Source of the DNA: JAAYEA01 sp012689325
GTDB taxonomy: Bacteria > Chloroflexota > Anaerolineae > JAAYEA01
DNA: 31,249 bases
Direction: 5' to 3'
Assembly: GCA_036841525.1 (NCBI GenBank)
Contig: DAITVZ010000062.1
Coordinates: 1 to 31,249 of the forward strand
The translations under genes and the position numbers were made by a program. The notes under the pieces were generated by a model. The model made no database searches and was not told where the DNA came from. It saw only the letters and a program-made list of their open reading frames with translations. Below, one piece after another: positions 1-11,169 of the stretch (position 1 is its first letter; every line of letters starts with the position of its first letter).

Positions 1-118
1 TCCTCGAAAGTGCGCACAAATCCAGAAGCCGCCCCAGGTTCTTCGAGTCTGCCCAGAGGTTCAGGCTGCTGCTACATTTCTACTATCCAGACGAGTCGTA
101 ACTTCTCCCCCAGTTTCC

Positions 119-147
119 TTGACTCCCACGCCATTTCCGCCTATTAT
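119..147 (+). promoter_or_regulatory. sigma70-type promoter for the heparinase-like gene and carB
   Basis: A -35 box TTGACT (119-124) is separated by 17 bp from a -10 box TATTAT (142-147). Each differs from consensus at one position. The predicted transcription start is near 154, about 50 nt before the ATG at 206, which has AAGGAG upstream. I see no gene in 1-118; it could hold the edge of a neighbouring gene, but nothing is assignable. Confidence 0.6.
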
Positions 148-205
148 CCTCTCTCAGTGATCCCGGCGCGACGACGCGCCTATCAGACCCCAAGGAGATG
201 CGATC

Positions 206-2104
206 ATGCTCAGCCAAAAATACGCGACCGATGCACTGGCAAAGATGCTGGTCTCCCGCGAGGCTTGGCATCCCTTCGCCACCGCCCACGAGCGGCAGCC
301 CTGGGAGGCGCTCCCCACGGCCGTGCGGGCGGGGTATATCGCCGATGGCGAGGAGGCGCTGGCCAAGCCCTGGCCGCTGCTCCTGGCCGAACGCTACCTG
401 GAGTACGCCCGGGTCGGCAACCGCAGCCGCTACGAGGCCGTCTATTTCGAGCGGCGCGGCATGGTGGAGAACCTGGTGGTGGCCGAGTGCATGGAGGGCC
501 AGGGGCGCTTCCTGGACGGCATCGCCAACGGCCTGTGGCTCATCTGCGAGGAGTCGAGCTGGTGCATCCCGGCGCACATCAACGCGCAGGCGGCGGGCTC
601 GGGCCTGCCCGATACCGCCGAGCCGGTCGTGGACCTTTTCGCCGCCGAGACTGCCGCGCTGGTCGCCTGGACCCACTATTTGCTGGGCGACAAGCTGGAC
701 GGCGTCTCGCCGCTGATCCGCCCCCGGCTCGCCCGCGAGATGCGGACGCGCATCCTGGACCCCCTGCTGGCGCGCGAAGACTTTTGGTGGATGGGCTTTG
801 GGGCCCGGCGGGTCAACAACTGGAACCCCTGGGTGAACTCGAACTGGCTGGCCAGCGCGCTGTTGATGGAGCAGGACCCCGCCAGGCGGCTGGCCGCGGT
901 GGCCAAGAGCATGCGCAGCATCGACCGCTTCATCGACCCCTATCCCGCCGATGGCGGCTGCGACGAGGGGCCGAGCTATTGGGGGCGCGCCGGCGCCTCG
1001 CTGCTCGATTGCCTGGAGCTGCTCCATAGCGCCACCGACGGCGGCATCGACGTCTACGCCGAGCCCCTGGTGCGCAAGATCGGCCAGTACATCTATAAGG
1101 CGCAGGTGGCCGACCACTATTTCCTCAACTTTGCCGATGCCCCGGCGCTGCTCACCCCGCCGCCGTACGTGGTCTTCCGCTACGGCCAGCGCATCGACGA
1201 TCCCGAGATGATGGCGCTGGGCGCCTGGGCCGCGCAGGAGACGGATCTGTGGCGGCAAGGGGGCGCCCGGATGCGCCGCTACGGCCGGTCGAGCCTGGCC
1301 CGGGCGCTGCCCGAGCTTTTCGCCCTGGACCAGATGGCCGCCGTGGCGCCGCGCCAGCCGCTTTTGGCCGATGTTTGGCTGGACACGATCCAGGTGATGG
1401 CCGCGCGCGACCAGGGCGGCTCCACCCGGGGCTTTTTCGTGGCGGCCAAGGGCGGCCACAACGCCGAGAGCCACAACCACAACGACGTGGGCCAGGTGGT
1501 GGTCTTTCGCGACGGCAAGCCGCTGCTGGTGGACGCCGGCGTGGAGACCTACTCCCGCAAGACCTTTAGCCCCGAGCGCTACGAGATCTGGACGATGCAG
1601 TCGGCCTACCACAACCTGCCCACCATCGGCGGCGTGATGCAGTCGCCCGGGGTCGAGTTCGCCGCGCGCGACGTCCGCTACCAGCAGGGGGGCCAGGTCT
1701 CCCAGCTCTCGCAGGATATCGCCGGGGCCTACCCGCCCGAGGCCCACCTGAAGGAGTGGCGGCGCACCGTCACCCTCCGCCGCGGCGAGGGCGTGGAGGT
1801 GGTGGAGCGCTACGCGCTTGCCCAGGCGGTGGGCGAGATCACCCTCAGCTTCCTGACGCCCTGCGCGGTGGACCTCTCCCAGCCCGGCCAGATCGTGCTG
1901 GGCAAGGCGGCGCTCCCCGGCAAGCGGTCCAGCGGCGCGGCCCGCCTCACGTATGACGCAGCCAAGCTCGCCGCCGTCGCCGAGATCGTCCCCATCACCG
2001 ACGAACGGCTGCAGATGGTCTGGGGCGACAAGCTGACCCGCGTGCTGCTGCGGGCGAAAAACCCGGCGCTCCAGGACACCTTGACCTGGACGGTGACCAA
2101 GTAA
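206..2104 (+). CDS. heparinase II/III family protein
   Basis: A 632-residue protein with an N-terminal alpha-helical toroid-type region (about 1-370, rich in Trp and Arg) and a C-terminal beta-sandwich region. This is the layout of heparinase II/III-type polysaccharide lyases, which cleave uronic-acid glycosidic bonds by beta-elimination. The most diagnostic segment is the HNHND motif at about residues 423-427, in a stretch continuing into GQVVVF and LLVDAG, typical of the Hepar_II_III domain. There is no signal peptide, so it is probably cytoplasmic and acts on imported oligosaccharides, unlike many secreted lyases. The start at 206 is supported by AAGGAG about 9 nt upstream and a good promoter. 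carB follows after 25 bp, so the two are probably cotranscribed, an unusual pairing. Substrate cannot be told from sequence. Confidence 0.85.
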   Translation: MLSQKYATDALAKMLVSREAWHPFATAHERQPWEALPTAVRAGYIADGEEALAKPWPLLLAERYLEYARVGNRSRYEAVYFERRGMVENLVVAECMEGQGRFLDGIANGLWLICEESSWCIPAHINAQAAGSGLPDTAEPVVDLFAAETAALVAWTHYLLGDKLDGVSPLIRPRLAREMRTRILDPLLAREDFWWMGFGARRVNNWNPWVNSNWLASALLMEQDPARRLAAVAKSMRSIDRFIDPYPADGGCDEGPSYWGRAGASLLDCLELLHSATDGGIDVYAEPLVRKIGQYIYKAQVADHYFLNFADAPALLTPPPYVVFRYGQRIDDPEMMALGAWAAQETDLWRQGGARMRRYGRSSLARALPELFALDQMAAVAPRQPLLADVWLDTIQVMAARDQGGSTRGFFVAAKGGHNAESHNHNDVGQVVVFRDGKPLLVDAGVETYSRKTFSPERYEIWTMQSAYHNLPTIGGVMQSPGVEFAARDVRYQQGGQVSQLSQDIAGAYPPEAHLKEWRRTVTLRRGEGVEVVERYALAQAVGEITLSFLTPCAVDLSQPGQIVLGKAALPGKRSSGAARLTYDAAKLAAVAEIVPITDERLQMVWGDKLTRVLLRAKNPALQDTLTWTVTK

Positions 2105-2129
2105 CCCCAAACACTGGAAAGGATCAACG

Positions 2130-5342
<3,213 letters not shown>

Positions 5343-5347
5343 CTCCC

Positions 5348-5381
5348 AGACCCGAAGGGTTTTCCTGAACCCTTCGGGTCT
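5348..5381. repeat. perfect 14-bp palindrome between carB and the GMP-synthase-like gene
   Basis: Arms AGACCCGAAGGGTT (5348-5361) and AACCCTTCGGGTCT (5368-5381) are exact reverse complements around a 6-nt loop. No T-run follows on the plus strand, so it is unlikely to be a simple terminator. It resembles the short dispersed intergenic hairpins common in Chloroflexota genomes, but only one copy is in the window. It could act as an mRNA-stabilising or processing stem between the two genes. Confidence 0.75.
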
Positions 5382-5406
5382 CAACTCGCACCAGAAGGAG
5401 AAACCG

Positions 5407-6369
5407 ATGACCAACGAGATCACCGCGCAGGCGCTGGACCCGGAGCGCTTCATCCAGGAGCAGGTGGCGGAGATCCGCCGCGCCGTGGGCCAGGGGCTGG
5501 CGATCAACGCCCTCTCCGGCGGGGTGGATTCCTCCACCGTGACCATGCTGGGCCATCGCGCCCTGGGCGTGCAGCTCCGCACCGTCTTTGTGGAGAACGG
5601 CCTGATGCGCCAGGGCGAGGCGGAGCGGGTGGTGGGGCTCTTTCGGGAGCTGGGCGTCCCCGTGGAGGTGATCGACGCCCGTGCCGAGTTCTTTGCCGCG
5701 CTCAAGGGCGTCACCGACCCGGAGAAGAAGCGCGAGGCCATCACCCAGACCTTTTACCGGCAGGTCTTTGGGCGCATCGTCCGCGAGAGCGGGGCCAAAT
5801 ACTTGCTGCAGGGGACCATCCTCACCGATATCGACGAGACCGTGGCGGGGATCAAGCGGCAGCACAACGTCTTTGCCCAGCTCGGCATCGACCCGCAGGC
5901 GGCCTTTGGCTACCAGATCATCGAGCCGCTGGTGCGGCTGCGCAAGGACGGCGTGCGCAAGCTGGGCCAGGCGCTGGGGCTCCCTGAGGAGCTCTTCCGG
6001 CGCATCCCCTTTCCCGGCCCGGCGCTGGCGGCGCGGGTGATCGGCGAGGCGACGCCGGAGCGGGTCGAGACGGTGCGGCAGGCCACCGCCGTGGTGGAGC
6101 GGCTGCTCCAGGGGTGCGGGGCGTTCCAGTACCTGGCCATCCTGCACGAGGACCGCGTCACGGGGATGCGCGATGGCAAGCGGGATTTCGGCTTGCAGAT
6201 CGAGGTGCGCTGCTGGGATAGCGCCGACGCGCGCACGGCGCGGCCCACGCGGCTCCCCTTCGAGCTGCTGGAGCGGCTCGCCGCCGAGATCGTCCGCGAC
6301 GTGGCCGGCGTCGTCAGCGTGACCTACAATATCACCACCAAGCCGCCGTCGACCATCGAGGCAATCTAG
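5407..6369 (+). CDS. GMP synthase-type ATP pyrophosphatase (GuaA C-terminal domain), no glutaminase domain
   Basis: A 320-residue protein matching the PP-ATPase and dimerisation part of GMP synthase, which adenylates XMP and aminates it to GMP. The PP-loop SGGVDSS is at 37-43, followed by TDPEKKR, LLQGT, a GIKRQHNV segment, IIEPL, KDGVRKLG and PFPGPALA, all recognisable GuaA landmarks. The glutamine amidotransferase domain of ordinary bacterial GuaA is absent, as in the two-subunit archaeal enzyme. Several places usually strongly conserved differ: the RSVGV.GD.RTY-like strand reads DRVTGMRDGKRDFG, and the C-terminus, normally PPATIEWE or IEFE, reads PPSTIEAI. It may be a two-subunit GMP synthase or a paralogue with another substrate. 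The start is supported by AAGGAG 7 nt upstream. It is probably cotranscribed with carB. Confidence 0.82.
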   Translation: MTNEITAQALDPERFIQEQVAEIRRAVGQGLAINALSGGVDSSTVTMLGHRALGVQLRTVFVENGLMRQGEAERVVGLFRELGVPVEVIDARAEFFAALKGVTDPEKKREAITQTFYRQVFGRIVRESGAKYLLQGTILTDIDETVAGIKRQHNVFAQLGIDPQAAFGYQIIEPLVRLRKDGVRKLGQALGLPEELFRRIPFPGPALAARVIGEATPERVETVRQATAVVERLLQGCGAFQYLAILHEDRVTGMRDGKRDFGLQIEVRCWDSADARTARPTRLPFELLERLAAEIVRDVAGVVSVTYNITTKPPSTIEAI

Positions 6370-6383
6370 CACCGAAGCGATAA

Positions 6384-6460
6384 ACCACCGCTGAGGCGCA
6401 GAGGACGCAGAGGTTTTCAGGATTATTCCTACCCTCTGCGTTCTCTGTGTCACTGCGGTA
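6384..6460. repeat. imperfect inverted repeat, family A, copy 1
   Basis: The left arm (6384-6413, containing GGCGCAGAGGACGCAGAGG) and right arm (6432-6460, containing CCCTCTGCGTTCTCTGTGTC) are imperfect reverse complements around a loop of about 18 nt. It fills the gap between two convergent genes, where it could act as a transcription barrier. The arms are closely related to the inverted repeat at 25051-25135, so this is a dispersed element rather than a one-off stem-loop. Confidence 0.75.
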
Positions 6461-6466
6461 GAGTTT

Positions 6467-7846
6467 TCAGTTCCGCAAGCTGTGCAGCGGCGCGGGGATG
6501 CGCCCGCCATAGGCGATCAGCCGCGCCGACTGGCCCACGTTGCGCACCGGCAGGATGGCGCTCTCGCCAAAGAGCCCCCCGAACGCCACGAAATCCCCCG
6601 CCTCCTTGCCCGGCACCGGGATCAGCCGCGCGGCGGTGGTCTTGTCGTTGATCATGCCGATGGCCATCTCGTCGGCGATGATGGCGGCCAGGGTGCCCGC
6701 GTCCACCGAGCCGGGCAGCGCGATCATGTCCAGCCCCACCGAGCAGACGCAGGTCATCGCCTCCAGCTTTTCCAGCACCAGGCTCCCCTGGCGCACCGCC
6801 TCGGCCAGCTCGCGATCCTCGCAGACGGGGATAAAGGCGCCGCTCAGCCCGCCGACGCTCTGGCTGGCAAAGAGGCCGCCCTTTTTCACCGCGTCGTTCA
6901 GGAGCGCCAGGATGGCGGTGGAGCCGGGCGCGCCGATGGCGTCCACGCCCAGGATTTTCAATATCTCGCCGATGCTGTCGCCCACGTCCGGGGTGGGGGC
7001 CAGCGAGAGGTCCACCACGCCGAAGGGGATGCCCAGCTCGGCGGCCACCTGGCGGCCCACCAGCTCGCCGCAGCGGGTGACGCGGAAGGCGGCCCGCTTG
7101 ATCACGTCGGCCAGGTCGTGCAGCCCCAGCTCGTCTCGCTGGGCCTGCGCCAGGTGGCGCTTCAGGGCGTTGGCGATCACGCCGGGCCCGCTGACCCCCA
7201 CGTTGATCACCACCTCGGGCTGGTTGGAGCCGTGGATGGCCCCGGCCATGAAGGGGATATCCGTGGGCTGGTTGGTAAAGACGACGAACTTGGCCGCCGC
7301 AAAGCCGTCTTGCTCCTTGCTCCCCTCGGCCAGCGCCTTGATGGTGTGCCCCAGCTTGCCGATGGCGTCCAGGTTGATGCCATAGCGCGTGGAGCCGACG
7401 TTCACCGAGCCGCAGAGGCGCCGCGTGGCGCAGAGCGCCTCCGGGATCGCCTCGATCAGCGCCTGGTCCGCCAGGGTGATGCCGCGCTCCACGTTGGCGG
7501 AAAAGCCGCCCAGCAGGTCCACCCCCACCTCGGCGGCCACCTCGTCCAGCGCACGGGCGATCCGCACCAGCCCGGCGCTGTCGAACCCGGCCCCCACGTC
7601 CGAGATCGGGGTGACGGCCAGCCGCTTGTTCACCACGGGGATGCCGTAGCGGCTGCCCACCGCGTCGCAGGTGGCCACCAGCCGGGAGGCGTACCGGCGG
7701 ATCTTGGCCTGGATGCCCCGGCTCGTCTGGGACGCATCGGCGCCACGGCAGTCCAAGAGGTCGATGCCCATGGTGACGGCGCGCACGTCCAGGTGCTCAT
7801 CCTGGATCATGGAAACGGTGCTCAAGATCTGCTCGGGTTGGATCAT
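6467..7846 (-). CDS. DUF711 / UPF0210 (PFL) family protein
   Basis: A 459-residue protein of the UPF0210/DUF711 family, which has a fold related to pyruvate formate-lyase/glycyl-radical enzymes but no established function. Family-like stretches include GFSANVERG, VNVGSTRYGIN, VVINVGVSGPGV, LSLAPTPDVGDSIG and the C-terminal FGGLFGESAILPV. The ATG overlaps the stop of the upstream ACT-domain gene by 4 nt (ATGA), so translation is probably coupled. In many Gram-positive bacteria an ACT-domain protein (UPF0237) is encoded directly next to UPF0210, and that pairing is kept here. Together with the exporter gene upstream, this suggests a role linked to amino acid sensing, which remains inference. 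Confidence 0.92.
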   Translation of the reverse strand: MIQPEQILSTVSMIQDEHLDVRAVTMGIDLLDCRGADASQTSRGIQAKIRRYASRLVATCDAVGSRYGIPVVNKRLAVTPISDVGAGFDSAGLVRIARALDEVAAEVGVDLLGGFSANVERGITLADQALIEAIPEALCATRRLCGSVNVGSTRYGINLDAIGKLGHTIKALAEGSKEQDGFAAAKFVVFTNQPTDIPFMAGAIHGSNQPEVVINVGVSGPGVIANALKRHLAQAQRDELGLHDLADVIKRAAFRVTRCGELVGRQVAAELGIPFGVVDLSLAPTPDVGDSIGEILKILGVDAIGAPGSTAILALLNDAVKKGGLFASQSVGGLSGAFIPVCEDRELAEAVRQGSLVLEKLEAMTCVCSVGLDMIALPGSVDAGTLAAIIADEMAIGMINDKTTAARLIPVPGKEAGDFVAFGGLFGESAILPVRNVGQSARLIAYGGRIPAPLHSLRN

Positions 7847-8409
7847 CGGATGCCCACCTCGTTCGTGGCGCGAAAGACGTCATAGTGTTGGAGGACCAGG
7901 GTCAGCTCGTGCTCGGCGCCAAAGCGCTCCAGCTTGTGATGGAGCTGCCCGATGTCGCCGGCGAGGGGGCCCGGGTCCACGATGAGGATCATGATGTAGC
8001 GCCCTTGCGCCACCGCCGTGGAGAGGTCGAGGATGTTGATGCCGTTCTCCGCGCAGAGGGCCGACACCTTGGCCACCAGGCCGGCCTGCTGCGCGCCGCT
8101 GGCGGTGAGCACGTAGGCGTTGGCCAGCGGGTTAGCCTCCTCCTTCGCCGCATCCTCAGCCGCCGCAATCACCGAGACCTCCAGCGGCGGGATGCCCGGC
8201 ACGCGGACCCGCGCCAGCCTCTCCCGGATCGCTGGCGCCGTCGTGGAACTGTCGAAGGCGGCCAGCAGGATCATGGTGAAATAGCCGCGCAACACGCTCT
8301 GCCGCAGATCGGCGATCTCGCCGCCCAGCGCGTTGATGGCATGGGAAACGGCCTGGACGATGCCAATGCCGTCGTGGGACATGATCGAGATGACGTACTG
8401 CTCTTTCAA
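7843..8409 (-). CDS. double ACT-domain protein, GcvR-like
   Basis: Read from a TTG start, this is a 188-residue protein with two ACT domains: about residues 4-80 (MSHDGIGIV then INALGGEIADL) and 97-175 (VLTASGAQQAGLVAKVS then NGINILDLS). ACT domains bind amino acids and control enzymes or regulators. A tandem pair of this length resembles GcvR, the regulator of glycine cleavage genes, whereas the UPF0237 partners of UPF0210 usually have one domain. No enzyme or DNA-binding domain is attached. TTG at 8409 is chosen because AAGGAG lies about 10 nt upstream, the protein then begins right at the first ACT strand, and the TTG overlaps the stop of the exporter gene (TTGA). Its own stop overlaps the next ATG by 4 nt. 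Confidence 0.85.
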   Translation of the reverse strand: MKEQYVISIMSHDGIGIVQAVSHAINALGGEIADLRQSVLRGYFTMILLAAFDSSTTAPAIRERLARVRVPGIPPLEVSVIAAAEDAAKEEANPLANAYVLTASGAQQAGLVAKVSALCAENGINILDLSTAVAQGRYIMILIVDPGPLAGDIGQLHHKLERFGAEHELTLVLQHYDVFRATNEVGIR

Positions 8410-10295
8410 GGCTGTGGCTCTCCTTTGGCGGGGCGGGTCTCCGGCCAGTCGCCGTGCTGCATCTGGGCGCGCCAGGAGGCGGCATAGCGCCCGCCCAGCT
8501 CCATCAGCTCGCGGTGGCTGCCCGATTCGACGATGCGCCCCTCGCTCATGACGTGGATGATATCGGCGCGCATGGCCGTGGTGAAGCGGTGGGTGATCAA
8601 CAGCACCGTGCGGCCCCGGGCCAGCTCGGCAAAGCGCTCCAGCCAGGCCTGCTCCGCCCAGGAATCCATGGCGCTGGTCGGCTCGTCCAGGATGATGAGG
8701 GGCGCCTGGCGGAGAAACGCCCGGGCCAGCGCCAGCCGCTGCCACTCCCCGCCGCTCAGGTCGGTGCCGCCGCTGAACCAGGTGCTCAGCAGCGTGCCAT
8801 AGCCCTCCGGCAGCCGCCCCACGATCTCGTCGGCGCCGGCGGCCTGAGCGGCCTGGGGCACGGCCCCCGGTCGCTGGCTGGCGGCCAGGTCGCCCACGGA
8901 AATGTTCTCGGCGACGGTGCCATGATAGCGCACCGGTTCCTGCATGAGCACCGTGACCATCCGGCGCAGCTCATCCAGGGGCAGGGCCCGCAGGTCCACC
9001 CCATCCATCTCGATGGCGCCGGCGGTGGGGTCATACAGGCGGCAGAGGAGCTTGATCAGCGTGGATTTCCCCGCGCCGTTGGCGCCGACGATGGCCACCG
9101 TCCGCCCGGCGGGCAAGGTCAGGTCCAGCTCGCGCAGCGCCAGGCTACGGCCGTGGGGATACTGAAAGCTGACCTGGCGGAAGCGCACGCCCTCGCGGAG
9201 GCCAACCCCGCCTGCCTCCTCAGAGGACTCCCGGGGGGTAGGGGGGCGTGTTGGCGATGTGATGGCCGGCTGCAGGGCCAGGAAATCGAACAGGTCGCCC
9301 AGAAAGAGGCTGTTGCTGTAGACCTGCCCCAGGCTGTCCAAAAAGGCGCGAATGAGTCCTTGGCCCTGGTTGAAGGCCTGGTAGAGCATCGCCAGATCGC
9401 CCAGGGAGTAGCGCCCCTGCGTGGCCCGCCAGACCATCCAGCCTAGCGCCAGCCCGGGGAGCAACAGCGCTGCCGCCCCTGCCCCCAGCGCCAGCAGCAC
9501 TTGGTCGCGGGCCAGGGCGATGCGCTCCTCGCGCAGCCGGGCGCGCAGGGCTTGGTAGGACCCCTGAAAGTGCGCGCCCAGCCCAAAGAGGCGCACCTCC
9601 GCGGCGGGGGCGGCGGAGGTGAGCAGCCAGTCGTAATAGATGGCGCGGCGCTGGTCGGGGGTGGTGCGGACTGTCCACTGGTGTTCGCGTTGGCTGTGGT
9701 GGAGCGCAGCGTACAGGGCGGGGATGGCGCTAATCAGCATGGCCGCCGGCAAGAGCAGCCCAAAGCGGAGCAGCACGGCGGCCATGGCCACCAGCGTGAT
9801 GCCGTTTTGCACCAGGCTGCCGGCGTTATCCAGCAGCGCCAGCGGGCGATAACGCGCGTCGTTGCGGGCGCGGTGCAGCCGGTCGTAATAGTCGGGGGAT
9901 TCGTAAAAGGCCAGGTCCAGCGCCAGGGATTGGCCCTGGATCAGCTCGCTGATGCGGTCGCGAACCAGCTCGGATTGCGCGGCGCGGACCCAGACGGAGA
10001 GGCTGCCGAGGATGCGCGCCAGCAGGGTCAACGCGGCCAGCAGGGCCAGCGTGGGGAGCAACGCTCCCCAGCCCTGGCCCGGGGCGCCGAGGGCGACGGC
10101 CAGGCCATCCACCACCTGGCGGGTCAGGTAAACGGTGGCCACGGGCAACAGCCCCTGGACCACCAGCAAGGCGGCCCAGGCCAGCGTCCAATAGCGGGCC
10201 GCGCCCCACACCAGCCTCCAGGCGCGGGGCAGGTAGTGGAGTTGGGCCAGGGCGCGGCGCAATTTCGAGCGGAGGGTGGCGGGCGCTTCGGCCAT
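8406..10295 (-). CDS. ABC exporter, fused permease and ATP-binding protein
   Basis: A 629-residue half-transporter. The N-terminal membrane domain (about residues 30-345) has several hydrophobic spans. The C-terminal nucleotide-binding domain has Walker A GANGAGKS (404-411), Q-loop Q452, signature LSGGE (513-517), Walker B LIILDE (533-538) and the switch histidine H569. This is the MsbA/MDR-type layout for export of lipids, peptides or drugs; the substrate is unknown. Two half-transporters should dimerise. The ATG at 10295 is chosen over an in-frame upstream start because GAGGA precedes it and a promoter lies just upstream. The stop overlaps the TTG of the ACT-domain gene, so exporter, ACT protein and DUF711 form one coupled operon. 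Confidence 0.92.
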   Translation of the reverse strand: MAEAPATLRSKLRRALAQLHYLPRAWRLVWGAARYWTLAWAALLVVQGLLPVATVYLTRQVVDGLAVALGAPGQGWGALLPTLALLAALTLLARILGSLSVWVRAAQSELVRDRISELIQGQSLALDLAFYESPDYYDRLHRARNDARYRPLALLDNAGSLVQNGITLVAMAAVLLRFGLLLPAAMLISAIPALYAALHHSQREHQWTVRTTPDQRRAIYYDWLLTSAAPAAEVRLFGLGAHFQGSYQALRARLREERIALARDQVLLALGAGAAALLLPGLALGWMVWRATQGRYSLGDLAMLYQAFNQGQGLIRAFLDSLGQVYSNSLFLGDLFDFLALQPAITSPTRPPTPRESSEEAGGVGLREGVRFRQVSFQYPHGRSLALRELDLTLPAGRTVAIVGANGAGKSTLIKLLCRLYDPTAGAIEMDGVDLRALPLDELRRMVTVLMQEPVRYHGTVAENISVGDLAASQRPGAVPQAAQAAGADEIVGRLPEGYGTLLSTWFSGGTDLSGGEWQRLALARAFLRQAPLIILDEPTSAMDSWAEQAWLERFAELARGRTVLLITHRFTTAMRADIIHVMSEGRIVESGSHRELMELGGRYAASWRAQMQHGDWPETRPAKGEPQP

Positions 10296-10326
10296 GGCGT
10301 TTCTATCCTCATCTAGCGTGCCCAGC

Positions 10327-10355
10327 ATTGTAGCACCGCGCAGCGCCGGGACCAA
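10327..10355 (-). promoter_or_regulatory. probable promoter of the exporter-ACT-DUF711 operon
   Basis: On the minus strand, TTGGTC (10350-10355) lies 17 bp before TACAAT (10327-10332). The -10 box is good and the -35 box weak. The predicted start near 10320 gives a 25-nt leader to the ATG at 10295. The 145-bp gap to livF also holds a GC stem (10421-10435) without a T-run, so read-through from livF is possible. Confidence 0.45.
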
Positions 10356-10440
10356 ATACAAAGGGGCGGCTGCGCGCAACGTCCCTGCTCGCAATCGCCC
10401 CGAGTTTGCGCTGCCTGCCTGCGCGGCCTCCGCGCCGCGA

Positions 10441-11169
10441 TCAGGCCGGGGGCAGCGGGTTCTCTCCCAAATAGATCTCTTTCACCCGGGGGTTCTCCAA
10501 GAGCTCGGAGGCGGGCCCTTCCAGGGCGATGTTGCCGGTCTCGATGACATAGCCGCGGTGCGCCACGGCCAGCGCCATGCGCGCGTTCTGCTCCACCAAG
10601 AGCACGGTGGTGCCGCGCTGGTTGATCTCGCGGACGATGTCAAAGATCGTCTCCACCAGCATGGGGGCGAGGCCCATGGAGGGCTCGTCCAGCAGGATGA
10701 TGCGCGGCGAGGCCATCAGCGCGCGGCCCATGGCCAGCATCTGCTGCTCGCCGCCGCTCAGCGTGCCCGAGACCTGCTTGCGCCGCTCGCGCAGCACCGG
10801 AAAGAGGTCATAGACGTGCTCGATATCCCGCTCGATGCTCTCGCGATCGGCGCGGATATAGGCGCCCATCTCCAGGTTCTCTCGCACGGACATGCGGCTA
10901 AAGACCCGCCGCCCCTCAGGGCACTGGGCGATGCCCATGCGCACGATACCGTGCGGCGGCACCGAGTCGCAGCGCTCGCCTTCCAGCCAGATGCTGCCTT
11001 CCCGCGGCTTGAGGATGCCCGAGATGGTGTTCAGCAGCGTGGTCTTGCCCGCGCCGTTGCCGCCGATGAGCGCCACCACCTCGCCCTTGGCCACATAGAG
11101 CGACACGCCCTTGAGGGCATGGATGTTGCCGTAGTAGGTGTGGACCTCGCGAACCTCCAGCATGGCCAT
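10441..11169 (-). CDS. livF: branched-chain amino acid ABC transporter ATP-binding protein LivF
   Basis: A 242-residue ATPase with Walker A GGNGAGKT (36-43), signature LSGGEQQML and Walker B IILLDEPSMGL, followed by the switch-histidine-type region. The lack of the extra loops seen in LivG and the length near 240 identify it as LivF, one of the two ATPases that power the LivHM permease. The ATG at 11169 shares its A with the TGA stop of livG (TGATG), so translation is coupled. GAGGGGG lies 7 nt upstream, favouring this ATG over a second one two codons in. It is the last gene of the liv operon. Confidence 0.95.
   Translation of the reverse strand: MAMLEVREVHTYYGNIHALKGVSLYVAKGEVVALIGGNGAGKTTLLNTISGILKPREGSIWLEGERCDSVPPHGIVRMGIAQCPEGRRVFSRMSVRENLEMGAYIRADRESIERDIEHVYDLFPVLRERRKQVSGTLSGGEQQMLAMGRALMASPRIILLDEPSMGLAPMLVETIFDIVREINQRGTTVLLVEQNARMALAVAHRGYVIETGNIALEGPASELLENPRVKEIYLGENPLPPA

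Noticed and set aside
8410..8745. Upstream extension of the ACT-domain gene
   Set aside because: The extra residues are out-of-frame translation of the exporter's ATPase domain. A ribosome-binding site and the TTGA overlap fit the TTG at 8409.
10421..10435. GC-rich stem after livF as terminator
   Set aside because: The stem GCGCGG/CCGCGC is only 6 bp and no T-run follows, so it is not counted as a terminator.
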